Shown here in pieces: positions 6,906 to 13,334 of a DNA stretch of 13,334 nt. The notes below the pieces were generated by a model. That model was not told the origin of the DNA. It made no database searches and saw only the letters and a list, made by a program, of their open reading frames with translations. Numbering within the stretch: the first letter of the stretch is position 1; the number at the start of each line of letters is the position of its first letter. A program made the position numbers and the translations under genes. The stretch comes from Alphaproteobacteria bacterium (GTDB lineage Bacteria; Pseudomonadota; Alphaproteobacteria; UBA828), in NCBI GenBank assembly GCA_030604165.1, contig JAUVWK010000034.1, positions 1 through 13,334 of the forward strand, in the 5' to 3' direction.

Positions 6906-8006
6906 ATGCGTATATCGTCCACCTTATCGCTCTACGTGAGTCGCCAGTTCTCGATCAGCTTCGGCGCGGTCTTCCTGGCGTTCGTGGCGACGATCTTCAT
7001 TTTCGATTCGGTCGAGCTGATGCGCCGCGGCGCCGGCGTCGGCAAGGAGCTCGCCACGTTCGACGTCCTGCTCCAGATGGCGTTGCTGCGCATCCCCTTC
7101 ATGGCGCAAAAGGTGCTGCCCTTCGCCGCGCTGATCGGCGGTATCATGACGTTTACCCGCATGACGCGCACCCACGAGCTCGTCGTGACCCGCAGCGCCG
7201 GGGTCTCCGTGTGGCAGTTTCTGCTTCCCCCCTTGATCGTCGCGCTGCTGATCGGGGCGTTTGCGGTCACCGTATTCAATCCGCTCGCCGCCGCGCTGGT
7301 CGCACGTTACGAATTGATGGACGCCAAATATTTGCGCGGTAAGTCGAGCCTACTCGCGTTATCGTCCTCGGGCATTTGGTTGCGCCAAGCCGATGCCAAT
7401 GGACAGTCGGTGATTCACGCCCAGCGTTTGAGCCCGGAAGACCTGACGCTGCACGAGGTCATCATTTTTCTGTATCGCGGCGAGGACCGCTTCGTCGGCC
7501 GCATCGATGCCAAGCGGGCAACGCTCGCCGAGGGCCGCTGGGACCTCAAGGAAGCGGTGCTGACCGGACCGGATCGACCAGCGGAGTTTAAGGCGAACCA
7601 TTCACTCAAGACCGATCTTTCGTTCGATCAGATCCAAGACAGCTTCGCGCCGCCCGAGACCATCTCGTTTTGGGCCCTGCCCGGATTCATCAAGGTGCTC
7701 GAAGGCTCCGGCTTCTCCGCGGTCAGATACCGGCTGCATTGGCATTCGGTGCTGTCGGGGCCGCTCCTGCTGTGCGCCATGGTGCTGGTCGCCGCGACAT
7801 TCTCGCTGCGCCTGACGCGCCGCGGCGGCACCTGGCTTCTGGTCGTGGTTGGTGTGCTCACCGGTTTCGTCCTTTACTTCGTCTCGGACCTCGTGCTCGC
7901 GCTCGGACTGAGCGGCAAGATTCCGCCGGTTCTGGCCGCTTGGACGCCGGCCGGAATATTCTCTCTGGTCGGCGTCGCCAGCCTGTTTCACCTCGAGGAC
8001 GGTTAG
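6906..8006 (+). CDS. lptG: LPS export ABC transporter permease LptG
   Basis: A 366-residue partner of LptF in the inner-membrane LptB2FG complex. The topology mirrors LptF: helices at about 13-34, 56-82 and 102-123, a periplasmic jellyroll (about 140-255) that hands lipopolysaccharide toward LptC/LptA, then helices at about 281-301, 308-335 and 340-362. ELVVTRSAGVSVWQF at 91-105 is the LptB coupling helix. LptG rather than a second LptF is supported by its position after lptF and by the M-R-x-x-x-T-L-S-x-Y-V-x-R-Q-F style of start. ATG 6906 is the only ATG, GTG or TTG giving the full first helix without truncation, yet no ribosome binding site is properly spaced before it; the nearest GGAG is at 6883-6886. 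lptD begins six bases after the TAG stop, so the two genes are tightly linked. Confidence 0.95.
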   Translation: MRISSTLSLYVSRQFSISFGAVFLAFVATIFIFDSVELMRRGAGVGKELATFDVLLQMALLRIPFMAQKVLPFAALIGGIMTFTRMTRTHELVVTRSAGVSVWQFLLPPLIVALLIGAFAVTVFNPLAAALVARYELMDAKYLRGKSSLLALSSSGIWLRQADANGQSVIHAQRLSPEDLTLHEVIIFLYRGEDRFVGRIDAKRATLAEGRWDLKEAVLTGPDRPAEFKANHSLKTDLSFDQIQDSFAPPETISFWALPGFIKVLEGSGFSAVRYRLHWHSVLSGPLLLCAMVLVAATFSLRLTRRGGTWLLVVVGVLTGFVLYFVSDLVLALGLSGKIPPVLAAWTPAGIFSLVGVASLFHLEDG

Positions 8007-8012
8007 CGCCGC

Positions 8013-10193
8013 ATGGCCGGTCTTCGCGTCTGGAGCGTCCTCGTGACCCTGCTCCTATGGCTCAACGCGAGCGCCGCCGCGGCTCAAACCATCGTGCGCG
8101 AGCCGGAGCTGGGCGATACGGGACTCCCCGTCATCCTAAAGGCCGATCAGATCATCCACGACGACGAGCTCGGAACCGTCGTCGCCTCCGGTCACGTCGA
8201 GATCGCGCAGGGCGACCGCGTTTTGCTGGCGGACACGGTCTCCTACAACCAGCGGAGCGAGGTGGTGACCGCCTCGGGCAACGTGACCTTGCTGGAGCCC
8301 AGCGGCGATGTCCTGTTCGCGGATTATATGAAGCTTTCAGACCAAATGAAGGAAGGCGTGATCCGTCAACTGCGGGTTCGGATGAGCGACGATTCGCGCA
8401 TGGCGGCCAACTGGGCGCTTCGCACTGGCGGCAATCGCACAGAAATGAGCAAGGCAGTCTATTCGCCGTGTCAGCTCTGCCCGCTGCATCCGGAGCGGCC
8501 GCCGCTGTGGCAGATCAAGGCGGCCAAGGTGGTGCACGACCAGGAGGCGCGCGATATCGCTTATTACGATGCTTGGCTGGAGATGTTCGGCGTCCCGGTG
8601 GTCTACATGCCCTATTTCGAGCATCCCGACCCCACGGTGCAGCGCCGCAGCGGATTGCTGGCGCCTAGCTACGGCAGCTCGTCCACGCTCGGTATCATGC
8701 TCACCACGCCCTACTACTTCAACATCGCGCCGCACCGAGACGCCACGTTTTCACCGATGTTCACGACCAAGGAGGGGGTCGTGCTCGGCGGCGAATATCG
8801 CGAAGACACGGGCAACGGCCAATTGGAGCTTAGCGGTAGCCTGACGAGGCCCGATCGCCGAGACGACGACGGCAATTTGACGGGTGGCAAGGCCTTTCGC
8901 GGCCATGTCTTCGGCCGGGGAAAATTTACGCTCGACCCAATCTGGCGCTGGGGCTTCGATTTGGAACGGGCGACGGACGACACCTATCTGAGCCGCTACC
9001 GCATTACATCGAAAGACACCTTGACCATTCATCCCTACGTCGAGGGCTTCAACCGGCGCAGCTACGCCGCCGGAAACGCCTATCTCTTCCAAGGCCTGAA
9101 GGCGGACGACGATGCGGATACGACGCCCGTGATCGCGCCTCTCCTCGATGGAAACTTTATCAGCGAACCCAATAGTTTAGGCGCCTACTTCTCGCTCAAC
9201 GCGAACTTCATGGCGTTGCAACGCAAGGAAGGCCCCGACAGCCGCCGCGTGTCGGTCGAGGGCGGCTGGCACCTGCCCTACATCAGTGACGCGGGCGAAG
9301 TTTACCGGCTCTCGCTGTCGCTGCGCAGCGATCTCTATCATGTCAACAATGTCATGCGACCCGATCTGCCCGCCGGACCCACGGAGCGCGGCCTGACGGG
9401 GCGCCTGCACCCCGAACTGTTGCTGGAGTGGCGCTACCCGCTGGTCGCGCGCATCGGAAACATCCGCTACCTGTTCGAACCCGTCGTGCAAGGTCTCGCC
9501 AGCCCATATGGCGGCAATCCCGCCGAAATCCCCAACGAGGACAGCCAGGACTTCGAGTTCGATGACAGCAACCTGCTCAGCGCGAACCGCTTCACCGGCC
9601 TCGACCGGGTCGAAGGCGGCCAGCGGATAAATTACGGGGTGCGGCTCGGCTTTTATGGCAGTAGCGGCGGCCGCACAACGGCCTTGCTCGGCCAAAGCGC
9701 GCGCCTTAGGGAAGACGATACCTTCAACGAGGGGAGTGGCTTGGAGGACAATCTCTCCGACTATGTCGGCCACGTGAATGTTTCGCCCACAGAGTATTTC
9801 GACCTCGCCTATCGTTTTCGCATCGACCACGAGACCTTCGAAGCACGGCGCAACGAAATCGACGCGGCGATGGGCCCCGACTTTCTGCGCGCCAGCGTGG
9901 GCTATATCCTGCTCGAAGACCAAATATCCAGCGGCGATACCACGGTCTTCGCCAACCGCGAGGAATTGCGCGCCAGCGCGACCGCCAGTTTTGCCAGCTA
10001 TTGGCGCCTCTCCGCCTCGGCCCGGCGTGACCTCACTGGTGCCGGCGGCACGATCAACGCCGGCGGCTCGCTGGTTTACGAGGACGAATGCTTCTTGTTT
10101 TCCTCGAGCCTGATCCGGGATTTCACGCGCGATCGCGATGTGGGCCCCGAAACCAACATCATGTTCTCGATCAAGTTCAAACACTTGGGCTAG
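8013..10193 (+). CDS. lptD: LPS assembly outer-membrane protein LptD
   Basis: A 726-residue outer-membrane translocon that, with the lipoprotein LptE, inserts lipopolysaccharide into the outer leaflet. A signal peptide (about 1-24, hydrophobic V-L-V-T-L-L-L-W-L core, A-A-A-A-Q junction) precedes an OstA/LptA-like jellyroll (about 40-145). A large beta-barrel follows, with many alternating aromatic strands, and the protein ends in IMFSIKFKHLG. It has only three cysteines: C153 and C156 in SPCQLCP and C693 in DECFLF. E. coli LptD uses four, two N-terminal and an adjacent C-terminal pair, so at most one inter-domain disulfide can form here. The start lies six bases after lptG. The nearest purine-rich GAGGA is 13 bases upstream, so translation may be coupled to lptG. 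The lptE gene is not in the window. Confidence 0.96.
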   Translation: MAGLRVWSVLVTLLLWLNASAAAAQTIVREPELGDTGLPVILKADQIIHDDELGTVVASGHVEIAQGDRVLLADTVSYNQRSEVVTASGNVTLLEPSGDVLFADYMKLSDQMKEGVIRQLRVRMSDDSRMAANWALRTGGNRTEMSKAVYSPCQLCPLHPERPPLWQIKAAKVVHDQEARDIAYYDAWLEMFGVPVVYMPYFEHPDPTVQRRSGLLAPSYGSSSTLGIMLTTPYYFNIAPHRDATFSPMFTTKEGVVLGGEYREDTGNGQLELSGSLTRPDRRDDDGNLTGGKAFRGHVFGRGKFTLDPIWRWGFDLERATDDTYLSRYRITSKDTLTIHPYVEGFNRRSYAAGNAYLFQGLKADDDADTTPVIAPLLDGNFISEPNSLGAYFSLNANFMALQRKEGPDSRRVSVEGGWHLPYISDAGEVYRLSLSLRSDLYHVNNVMRPDLPAGPTERGLTGRLHPELLLEWRYPLVARIGNIRYLFEPVVQGLASPYGGNPAEIPNEDSQDFEFDDSNLLSANRFTGLDRVEGGQRINYGVRLGFYGSSGGRTTALLGQSARLREDDTFNEGSGLEDNLSDYVGHVNVSPTEYFDLAYRFRIDHETFEARRNEIDAAMGPDFLRASVGYILLEDQISSGDTTVFANREELRASATASFASYWRLSASARRDLTGAGGTINAGGSLVYEDECFLFSSSLIRDFTRDRDVGPETNIMFSIKFKHLG

Positions 10194-10208
10194 CGCGTCG
10201 GTCTAGCC
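10188..10208 (+). other. 6-bp hairpin covering the lptD stop codon
   Basis: GGCTAG (10188-10193) and CTAGCC (10203-10208) pair around a nine-base loop. The left arm contains the whole TAG stop of lptD. No T-run follows. The stem is short enough to arise by chance in GC-rich DNA, and it is listed because it repeats the arrangement seen at lptF. Confidence 0.45.
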
Positions 10209-10252
10209 GCGGTTGCGTGGCGATTTTGGTTTCAGGGCGTCCCCCTGCTCGC

Positions 10253-10258
10253 TATAAG
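10253..10258 (+). promoter_or_regulatory. Possible internal promoter -10 (TATAAG) before surA
   Basis: TATAAG lies in the 77-base lptD-surA gap. The predicted start near 10265 would give a leader of only about six bases to the ATG at 10271, or twelve to the ATG at 10277. The candidate -35 (around 10230-10236) matches poorly, so this is weak evidence for independent surA expression. Confidence 0.25.
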
Positions 10259-10270
10259 TCGTGCGGTGCC

Positions 10271-11560
10271 ATGACGATGCCCACACCTATTCTGGTCCGC
10301 CGCCTGTTGTACGGAGCTGTTGCCGCCCTGGCACTGCTGCTGGCTGTCGCACCGCGCCACGATCATGCGGCGCAAGGCCAAGAGGTCATGCGCATCGCCG
10401 CGGTGGTGAACGACCAGGTGATTTCGATTTACGACCTGGCAGCGCGTATCGAAGTCGTGATCGCCTCCTCCGGCCTAACCGACAGCCCGGCGCTCAGACG
10501 GCAACTCGCGCCGCAAGTGCTCCGAGCGCTGGTGAACGAACTCCTGCAACGCCAGGAAGCCGAGCGGCTGGAGATCACGATCAGCGACGAGGAAATGGCT
10601 CGGGCGATCGCCCAGGTCGAACGGCAAAACAAACTCCAGCCCGGCGATTTGGAGAAATTTATTCAGGCCCGGCGGCTCGACCGCAAGTCGGTGCTCGACC
10701 AAATCAGCGCCGAAATCTTCTGGACCAAGGTGATCAGGCGGCGCATGGGCGGAACCATCAGCGTCGGCGAGGACGAAATCGACGAGGCGCTGGCCCGGCT
10801 GGAAGCCAATAAGGGACGCCCCGAATATCGCGTCGCGGAAATCTTCTTGGCGGTCGATGCGCCGGAGCGAGAAGCCGAGGTTCGTCGAACCGCGGACAAT
10901 CTGGTTACGCAGTTGCGCGCCGGGGCGAGGTTCGCGGCAATCGCCCAACAATTTTCGCAAAGCGCCACGTCGGCCGTCGGCGGCGACATTGGCTGGCTCG
11001 TGGCGGGGCAGTTGCTGAAGGAAATCGACCAGGCCCTGATCAAACTCGAGCCCGGCCAAATCTCGGATGCGATCCGCACCTTCGAGGGTTTCTATGTCGT
11101 CACCCTGCTCGACCGGCGCACGGCCCTGACGGCCAACCCACTGGACACACTGGTGCACCTGGCGCAAATCGTCGTGACGCCAGGCGCCGGCGAGCCACGC
11201 GAACCCTTCGAACAGCTCAACGCGCTGCGCCGCGAGGTCGAGGGCTGCCCGGCTTTGCTGAACCGCGCCAAGGAGATCGCCTCGCCCCTGTCGGGCGACC
11301 TCGGCACAGTGCGGCTCGGAGACCTGCCCACGGATATTCGCGACGCGGTCAAGGATCTGACGGCCGGACAGACCAGTCAGCCCTTGTCTTTCGAGCAAGG
11401 GGTACGAACCTTCATGGTCTGCGATCGGACGGAAGCCGAGGTGGCGCTGCCGGATCGGTCCTTGATCCGCCAGGATATCGGCAGTCGCCGCATGGAATTG
11501 CTCGCGCGGCGGTATTTGCGCGATCTGCGTCGGTCTTCGTTCGTGGACTTTCGCCTCTGA
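10271..11560 (+). CDS. surA: Periplasmic chaperone / peptidyl-prolyl isomerase SurA
   Basis: A 429-residue periplasmic chaperone that escorts unfolded outer-membrane proteins, LptD among them in E. coli, to the BAM complex. A signal peptide with RR in its n-region and a Y-G-A-V-A-A-L-A-L-L-L-A-V-A core (about 1-35) is followed by the SurA N-domain (about 38-165, including VVNDQVISIYDLAARI). A parvulin domain comes next (about 185-283, with the E-I-F-L start and GGDIGWLVAGQL at 237-248). A second, diverged parvulin-like region (about 293-388) retains HLAQIVV and GDLGTVRLGDLP. The start is ATG 10271 (ATG 10277 is possible); the frame stays open further upstream into the lptD 3' end but has no signal peptide there. 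No good ribosome binding site is seen. Position after lptD matches the E. coli operon; rsmA follows 36 bases later. Confidence 0.93.
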   Translation: MTMPTPILVRRLLYGAVAALALLLAVAPRHDHAAQGQEVMRIAAVVNDQVISIYDLAARIEVVIASSGLTDSPALRRQLAPQVLRALVNELLQRQEAERLEITISDEEMARAIAQVERQNKLQPGDLEKFIQARRLDRKSVLDQISAEIFWTKVIRRRMGGTISVGEDEIDEALARLEANKGRPEYRVAEIFLAVDAPEREAEVRRTADNLVTQLRAGARFAAIAQQFSQSATSAVGGDIGWLVAGQLLKEIDQALIKLEPGQISDAIRTFEGFYVVTLLDRRTALTANPLDTLVHLAQIVVTPGAGEPREPFEQLNALRREVEGCPALLNRAKEIASPLSGDLGTVRLGDLPTDIRDAVKDLTAGQTSQPLSFEQGVRTFMVCDRTEAEVALPDRSLIRQDIGSRRMELLARRYLRDLRRSSFVDFRL

Positions 11561-11596
11561 GCAGGGCGCCCCACCGACCGCCTTGCACCCCCCGCC

Positions 11597-12436
11597 ATGC
11601 ACCCCCCCGACAACCTCCCGAGCCTGAAGCAGATTATCGGTCAATACGGCCTGAGGGCGCGCAAATCCCTGGGCCAGCATTTTCTGCTGGATACGAGCCT
11701 ATGCGAAAGAATCGCGCAGGCCGCGGGCCCGATGAGCGACGCGGATGTGCTCGAGGTCGGCCCGGGACCCGGCGGCTTGACCCGCGCGCTCCTCACCGCC
11801 GGTGCGCGTCGCGTCGTCGCGGTCGAGCGCGATTGGCGCTGTTTCGAAGCGCTCGATTCGCTCGTCGCCGCGTTCCCGGACCGGCTTCGCGTCATCGAGG
11901 CTGACGCGCTGACGATCGATGACGGGGCGCTGCTCGCGGCCCCGGCCATGGTCGTCGCCAACCTGCCCTACAATATCGGCACCGCGCTGCTGCTCAAATG
12001 GCTCGAGGCGCCCGGCCGCTTCCGCAGCTTGACGTTGATGTTTCAAAAAGAGGTGGCGGCGCGGCTCACGGCGTCGCCCGGGACCAAGGACTTTGGGCGC
12101 CTGTCGATCCGGACCCAGTGGTTGTGCGAAACCCGCCGCCTGTTCGACGTCAACCCGAAGGCCTTCACGCCACCGCCAAAGGTGGTGTCGACGGTGGTTC
12201 AGCTCGTGCCTCGCGCCGAGCCACGCTATCCGGCCGACGCCGATGCGCTCACGCGCGTCACGGCCGCGGCGTTCGGCCAGCGGCGCAAGATGCTGCGCGC
12301 GGCCCTGAAAAAGCTGACCGGCGAGCCCGAAACCCTGCTTCTGGCCGCCGGAATCGATCCGACGGCGCGCGCCGAGACCCTCACGATCGAGCAGTTTTGC
12401 GCCCTCGCCCGCGCGCTGACGGCGCTGGAAAGGTAA
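11597..12436 (+). CDS. rsmA: 16S rRNA (A1518/A1519-N6,N6)-dimethyltransferase RsmA (KsgA)
   Basis: A 279-residue methyltransferase that dimethylates two adjacent adenosines in the 3' hairpin of 16S rRNA using S-adenosylmethionine, late in 30S assembly. Visible motifs are KSLGQHFLLD (23-32), the SAM-binding glycine loop EVGPGPGGLT (53-62), the acidic ribose-binding end of strand 2 in VAVERD, the catalytic N-L-P-Y at 122-125, FQKEVAARL (149-157), FGRLSI and FTPPPKVVSTVV. The small C-terminal helical domain contains FGQRRKMLR (226-234). The ATG at 11597 gives the usual N-terminus; there is no Shine-Dalgarno sequence before it, only a C-rich stretch. It lies 36 bases after surA. In E. coli pdxA sits between them, and here it is missing. 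Loss of the family's activity generally gives kasugamycin resistance. Confidence 0.97.
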   Translation: MHPPDNLPSLKQIIGQYGLRARKSLGQHFLLDTSLCERIAQAAGPMSDADVLEVGPGPGGLTRALLTAGARRVVAVERDWRCFEALDSLVAAFPDRLRVIEADALTIDDGALLAAPAMVVANLPYNIGTALLLKWLEAPGRFRSLTLMFQKEVAARLTASPGTKDFGRLSIRTQWLCETRRLFDVNPKAFTPPPKVVSTVVQLVPRAEPRYPADADALTRVTAAAFGQRRKMLRAALKKLTGEPETLLLAAGIDPTARAETLTIEQFCALARALTALER

Positions 12437-12468
12437 TCCCAAGCCGGGCCGATTTTGCTTGCCTTTCC
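12427..12468 (+). other. Inverted repeat spanning the rsmA stop codon
   Basis: GGAAAGG (12427-12433) and CCTTTCC (12462-12468) are exact inverted complements. Adding a T-G wobble and an AA/TT pair makes a ten-pair stem that takes in the TAA stop (12434-12436), with a 22-base loop. No T-run follows the right arm. Confidence 0.5.
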
Positions 12469-12553
12469 CCGCCACTTGCCGTTATCTCCGCCCCCGCCAT
12501 GAACGCGCACTCTCATATCCGACGACGACGGGTCACCGGGCTTTTGTCGACCT

Positions 12554-12584
12554 GACGCGCCGCGACGCTTGCGGGCGGCGCGTC
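12554..12584 (+). terminator. Strong GC hairpin between rsmA and the acetyltransferase gene
   Basis: GACGCGCCGC (12554-12563) pairs perfectly with GCGGCGCGTC (12575-12584) across an 11-base loop. It is the most stable stem in the window by inspection and sits where the lptF-rsmA transcript would be expected to end. The bases that follow (CTGCGTCGCT) contain no T-run, so it is at best a non-canonical or Rho-assisted terminator, or an mRNA 3'-end stabiliser. Confidence 0.35.
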
Positions 12585-12633
12585 CTGCGTCGCTACCTGT
12601 GAACCGCAAGCGGATGACCGAGAGTTCAACGTG

Positions 12634-13167
12634 ATGATCGAGATTTCCCCGGAAGGGCCCGAAAACGGCCCCCAGATCGAACGCCTTTTGGATATGGCCT
12701 TCGGCGCCGATCGGCAGGCGCGGCCCTCCTACCGGCTGCGCGAGGCCGCTGCCCCCCTTGAGACGCTTTGCTTTGTGGCCCGTGACGACGGCGCGTTGTG
12801 CGGCACGATACGCTATTGGCCGATCGTTATCGGCGCCGACACGCCCGCGATTCTGCTCGGGCCGATCGCGGTGCACCCGGCGCGCGAGGGCGAAGGTATC
12901 GGCGGCCGCCTGATCGGCCCTAGCCTCGAGGCGGCACGGCGCCGGGATCATCGAATCGCGGTCGCGCTCGGAACCCGGAGCTATCTCGGCCGCTTCGGAT
13001 TCACGCCGGCACGGGCGCACGGTTTGGTTTTTTCGGCCCCGGTAGATGACACGCGGTTCCTCGTTTTGGAGCTTGCCCCCGGCGCCCTCGTCGGCGTCAG
13101 TGGCGCCGTCACGGGCTTGCCGAACGCCCATGACCAGGTCGCGCGGGGATTCGCGCCTGCCCGCTAG
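12634..13167 (+). CDS. GNAT family N-acetyltransferase (YhbS-like)
   Basis: A 177-residue single-domain protein of the GCN5-related N-acetyltransferase fold, which moves an acetyl group from acetyl-CoA to an amine. Motif A is clear: strand LGPIAVHPA (75-83) followed by the pyrophosphate-binding loop EGEGIG (85-90). The usual Gln/Arg at the start of that loop is Glu85 here. ALGTRSYLGRFGF at 111-123 matches the Y-x-R-F-G-F element of YhbS-type (COG3153) members. The acceptor substrate is unknown. The start may be GTG 12631 or ATG 12634; GAGAG at 12620-12624 lies six or nine bases before them and does not decide the choice. It is 197 bases after rsmA, beyond a strong hairpin, so it may be a separate transcript, though no promoter is evident. 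Its TAG overlaps the gmk stop. Confidence 0.88.
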   Translation: MIEISPEGPENGPQIERLLDMAFGADRQARPSYRLREAAAPLETLCFVARDDGALCGTIRYWPIVIGADTPAILLGPIAVHPAREGEGIGGRLIGPSLEAARRRDHRIAVALGTRSYLGRFGFTPARAHGLVFSAPVDDTRFLVLELAPGALVGVSGAVTGLPNAHDQVARGFAPAR

Positions 13168-13334
13168 CCCTCGCGCAGCTCGCGCACGAACTCGGCGAGG
13201 CCAATCAGGCGCTCGCGCCGCGCCCGCTCGGCGCCAAGAATTGCGTGCGCCGTCGACACGCTGCGATCCAACGCCTCGTTGACGATGATGTAGTCGTACT
13301 CGACATAGTGGCTCATCTCGTCCGCCGCCTTGGC
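13164..13334 (-). CDS. gmk: Guanylate kinase, C-terminal fragment (cut by window edge)
   Basis: The last 56 residues of a gene that enters from the right edge. The segment beginning AKAADEMSHYVEYDYIIVNE and ending LAEFVRELREG is the C-terminal part of bacterial guanylate kinase, which phosphorylates GMP to GDP with ATP. The E-M-S-H-Y-x-E-Y-D-Y-x-I-V-N block is diagnostic and contains the conserved tyrosine and asparagine positions near the nucleotide site; the P-loop and GMP-binding region lie outside the window. The gene converges on the acetyltransferase gene, and the two stop codons share the palindrome CTAG, so the coding regions overlap by three bases. No terminator can fit between them. 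Confidence 0.93.
   Translation of the reverse strand, partial: AKAADEMSHYVEYDYIIVNEALDRSVSTAHAILGAERARRERLIGLAEFVRELREG

Noticed and set aside
7670..8668. A 332-codon plus-strand frame across the lptG-lptD junction
   Set aside because: It is the shifted frame of two genes with strong homology and contains arginine/glycine-rich sequence with no domain.
11529..11578. Inverted repeat GTCGGT/ACCGAC around the surA stop
   Set aside because: Only six pairs with a 38-base loop; too weak to count with the stop-codon hairpins at lptF, lptD and rsmA.
12499..12555. An 18-codon open frame (begins MNAHSHIRRRRV) between rsmA and the acetyltransferase gene
   Set aside because: It has no ribosome binding site or recognisable family, and its stop overlaps the GC hairpin. 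A leader peptide is conceivable but nothing supports it beyond an ATG and a stop.
1..13334. A defence island, mobile element, CRISPR array or novel multi-gene system
   Set aside because: All intact genes are core housekeeping or envelope genes in a syntenic arrangement. There are no transposase or integrase genes, no CRISPR-type repeats beyond the single 15-bp triplication, and no abrupt composition change.

Overview
The window is about 13.3 kb of GC-rich chromosome from an alphaproteobacterium, probably a Rhodospirillales-like lineage. That placement is inferred from the compact ClpS-ClpA pair, the three-cysteine LptD pattern, the pepA-holC-ndk block lying divergent to lptF-lptG-lptD-surA-rsmA, and the codon style. 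No marker gene here fixes the genus. Every gene belongs to a recognised core family. I see no tRNA, rRNA, CRISPR array, prophage or insertion sequence.

Left half, minus strand, read from right to left: pepA (leucyl aminopeptidase), holC (DNA polymerase III chi), ndk (nucleoside diphosphate kinase), clpS and clpA (N-degron adaptor and AAA+ unfoldase), then the first 49 codons of a family III CoA-transferase that runs off the left edge. pepA-holC are 18 bases apart and clpS-clpA 13 bases apart, so both look co-transcribed. ndk and clpS each have a sigma70-like promoter of their own.

Right half, plus strand: lptF, lptG, lptD, surA and rsmA, starting from a 183-base divergent region at 5533-5715. 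LptF and LptG are the inner-membrane subunits of the lipopolysaccharide extraction ABC transporter. LptD is the outer-membrane translocon that receives the lipopolysaccharide. SurA is the periplasmic chaperone that helps assemble outer-membrane barrels such as LptD. RsmA methylates 16S rRNA. This is an outer-membrane biogenesis operon, but pdxA, which lies between surA and rsmA in E. coli, is absent. Next come a GNAT acetyltransferase (plus) and the 3' end of gmk (minus), which converge so that their stop codons share a CTAG.

No stretch longer than 300 bases lacks a gene. The largest gaps are 12437-12630 (two hairpins, otherwise nothing convincing) and 5533-5715 (a 15-bp tandem triplication next to pepA and a perfect TATAAT placed so that lptF mRNA could start at its AUG). 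I found no credible new multi-gene system. The items worth checking are regulatory: possible leaderless lptF expression, lack of Shine-Dalgarno sequences across the lpt operon, hairpins built over stop codons, and the tandem repeat upstream of pepA.
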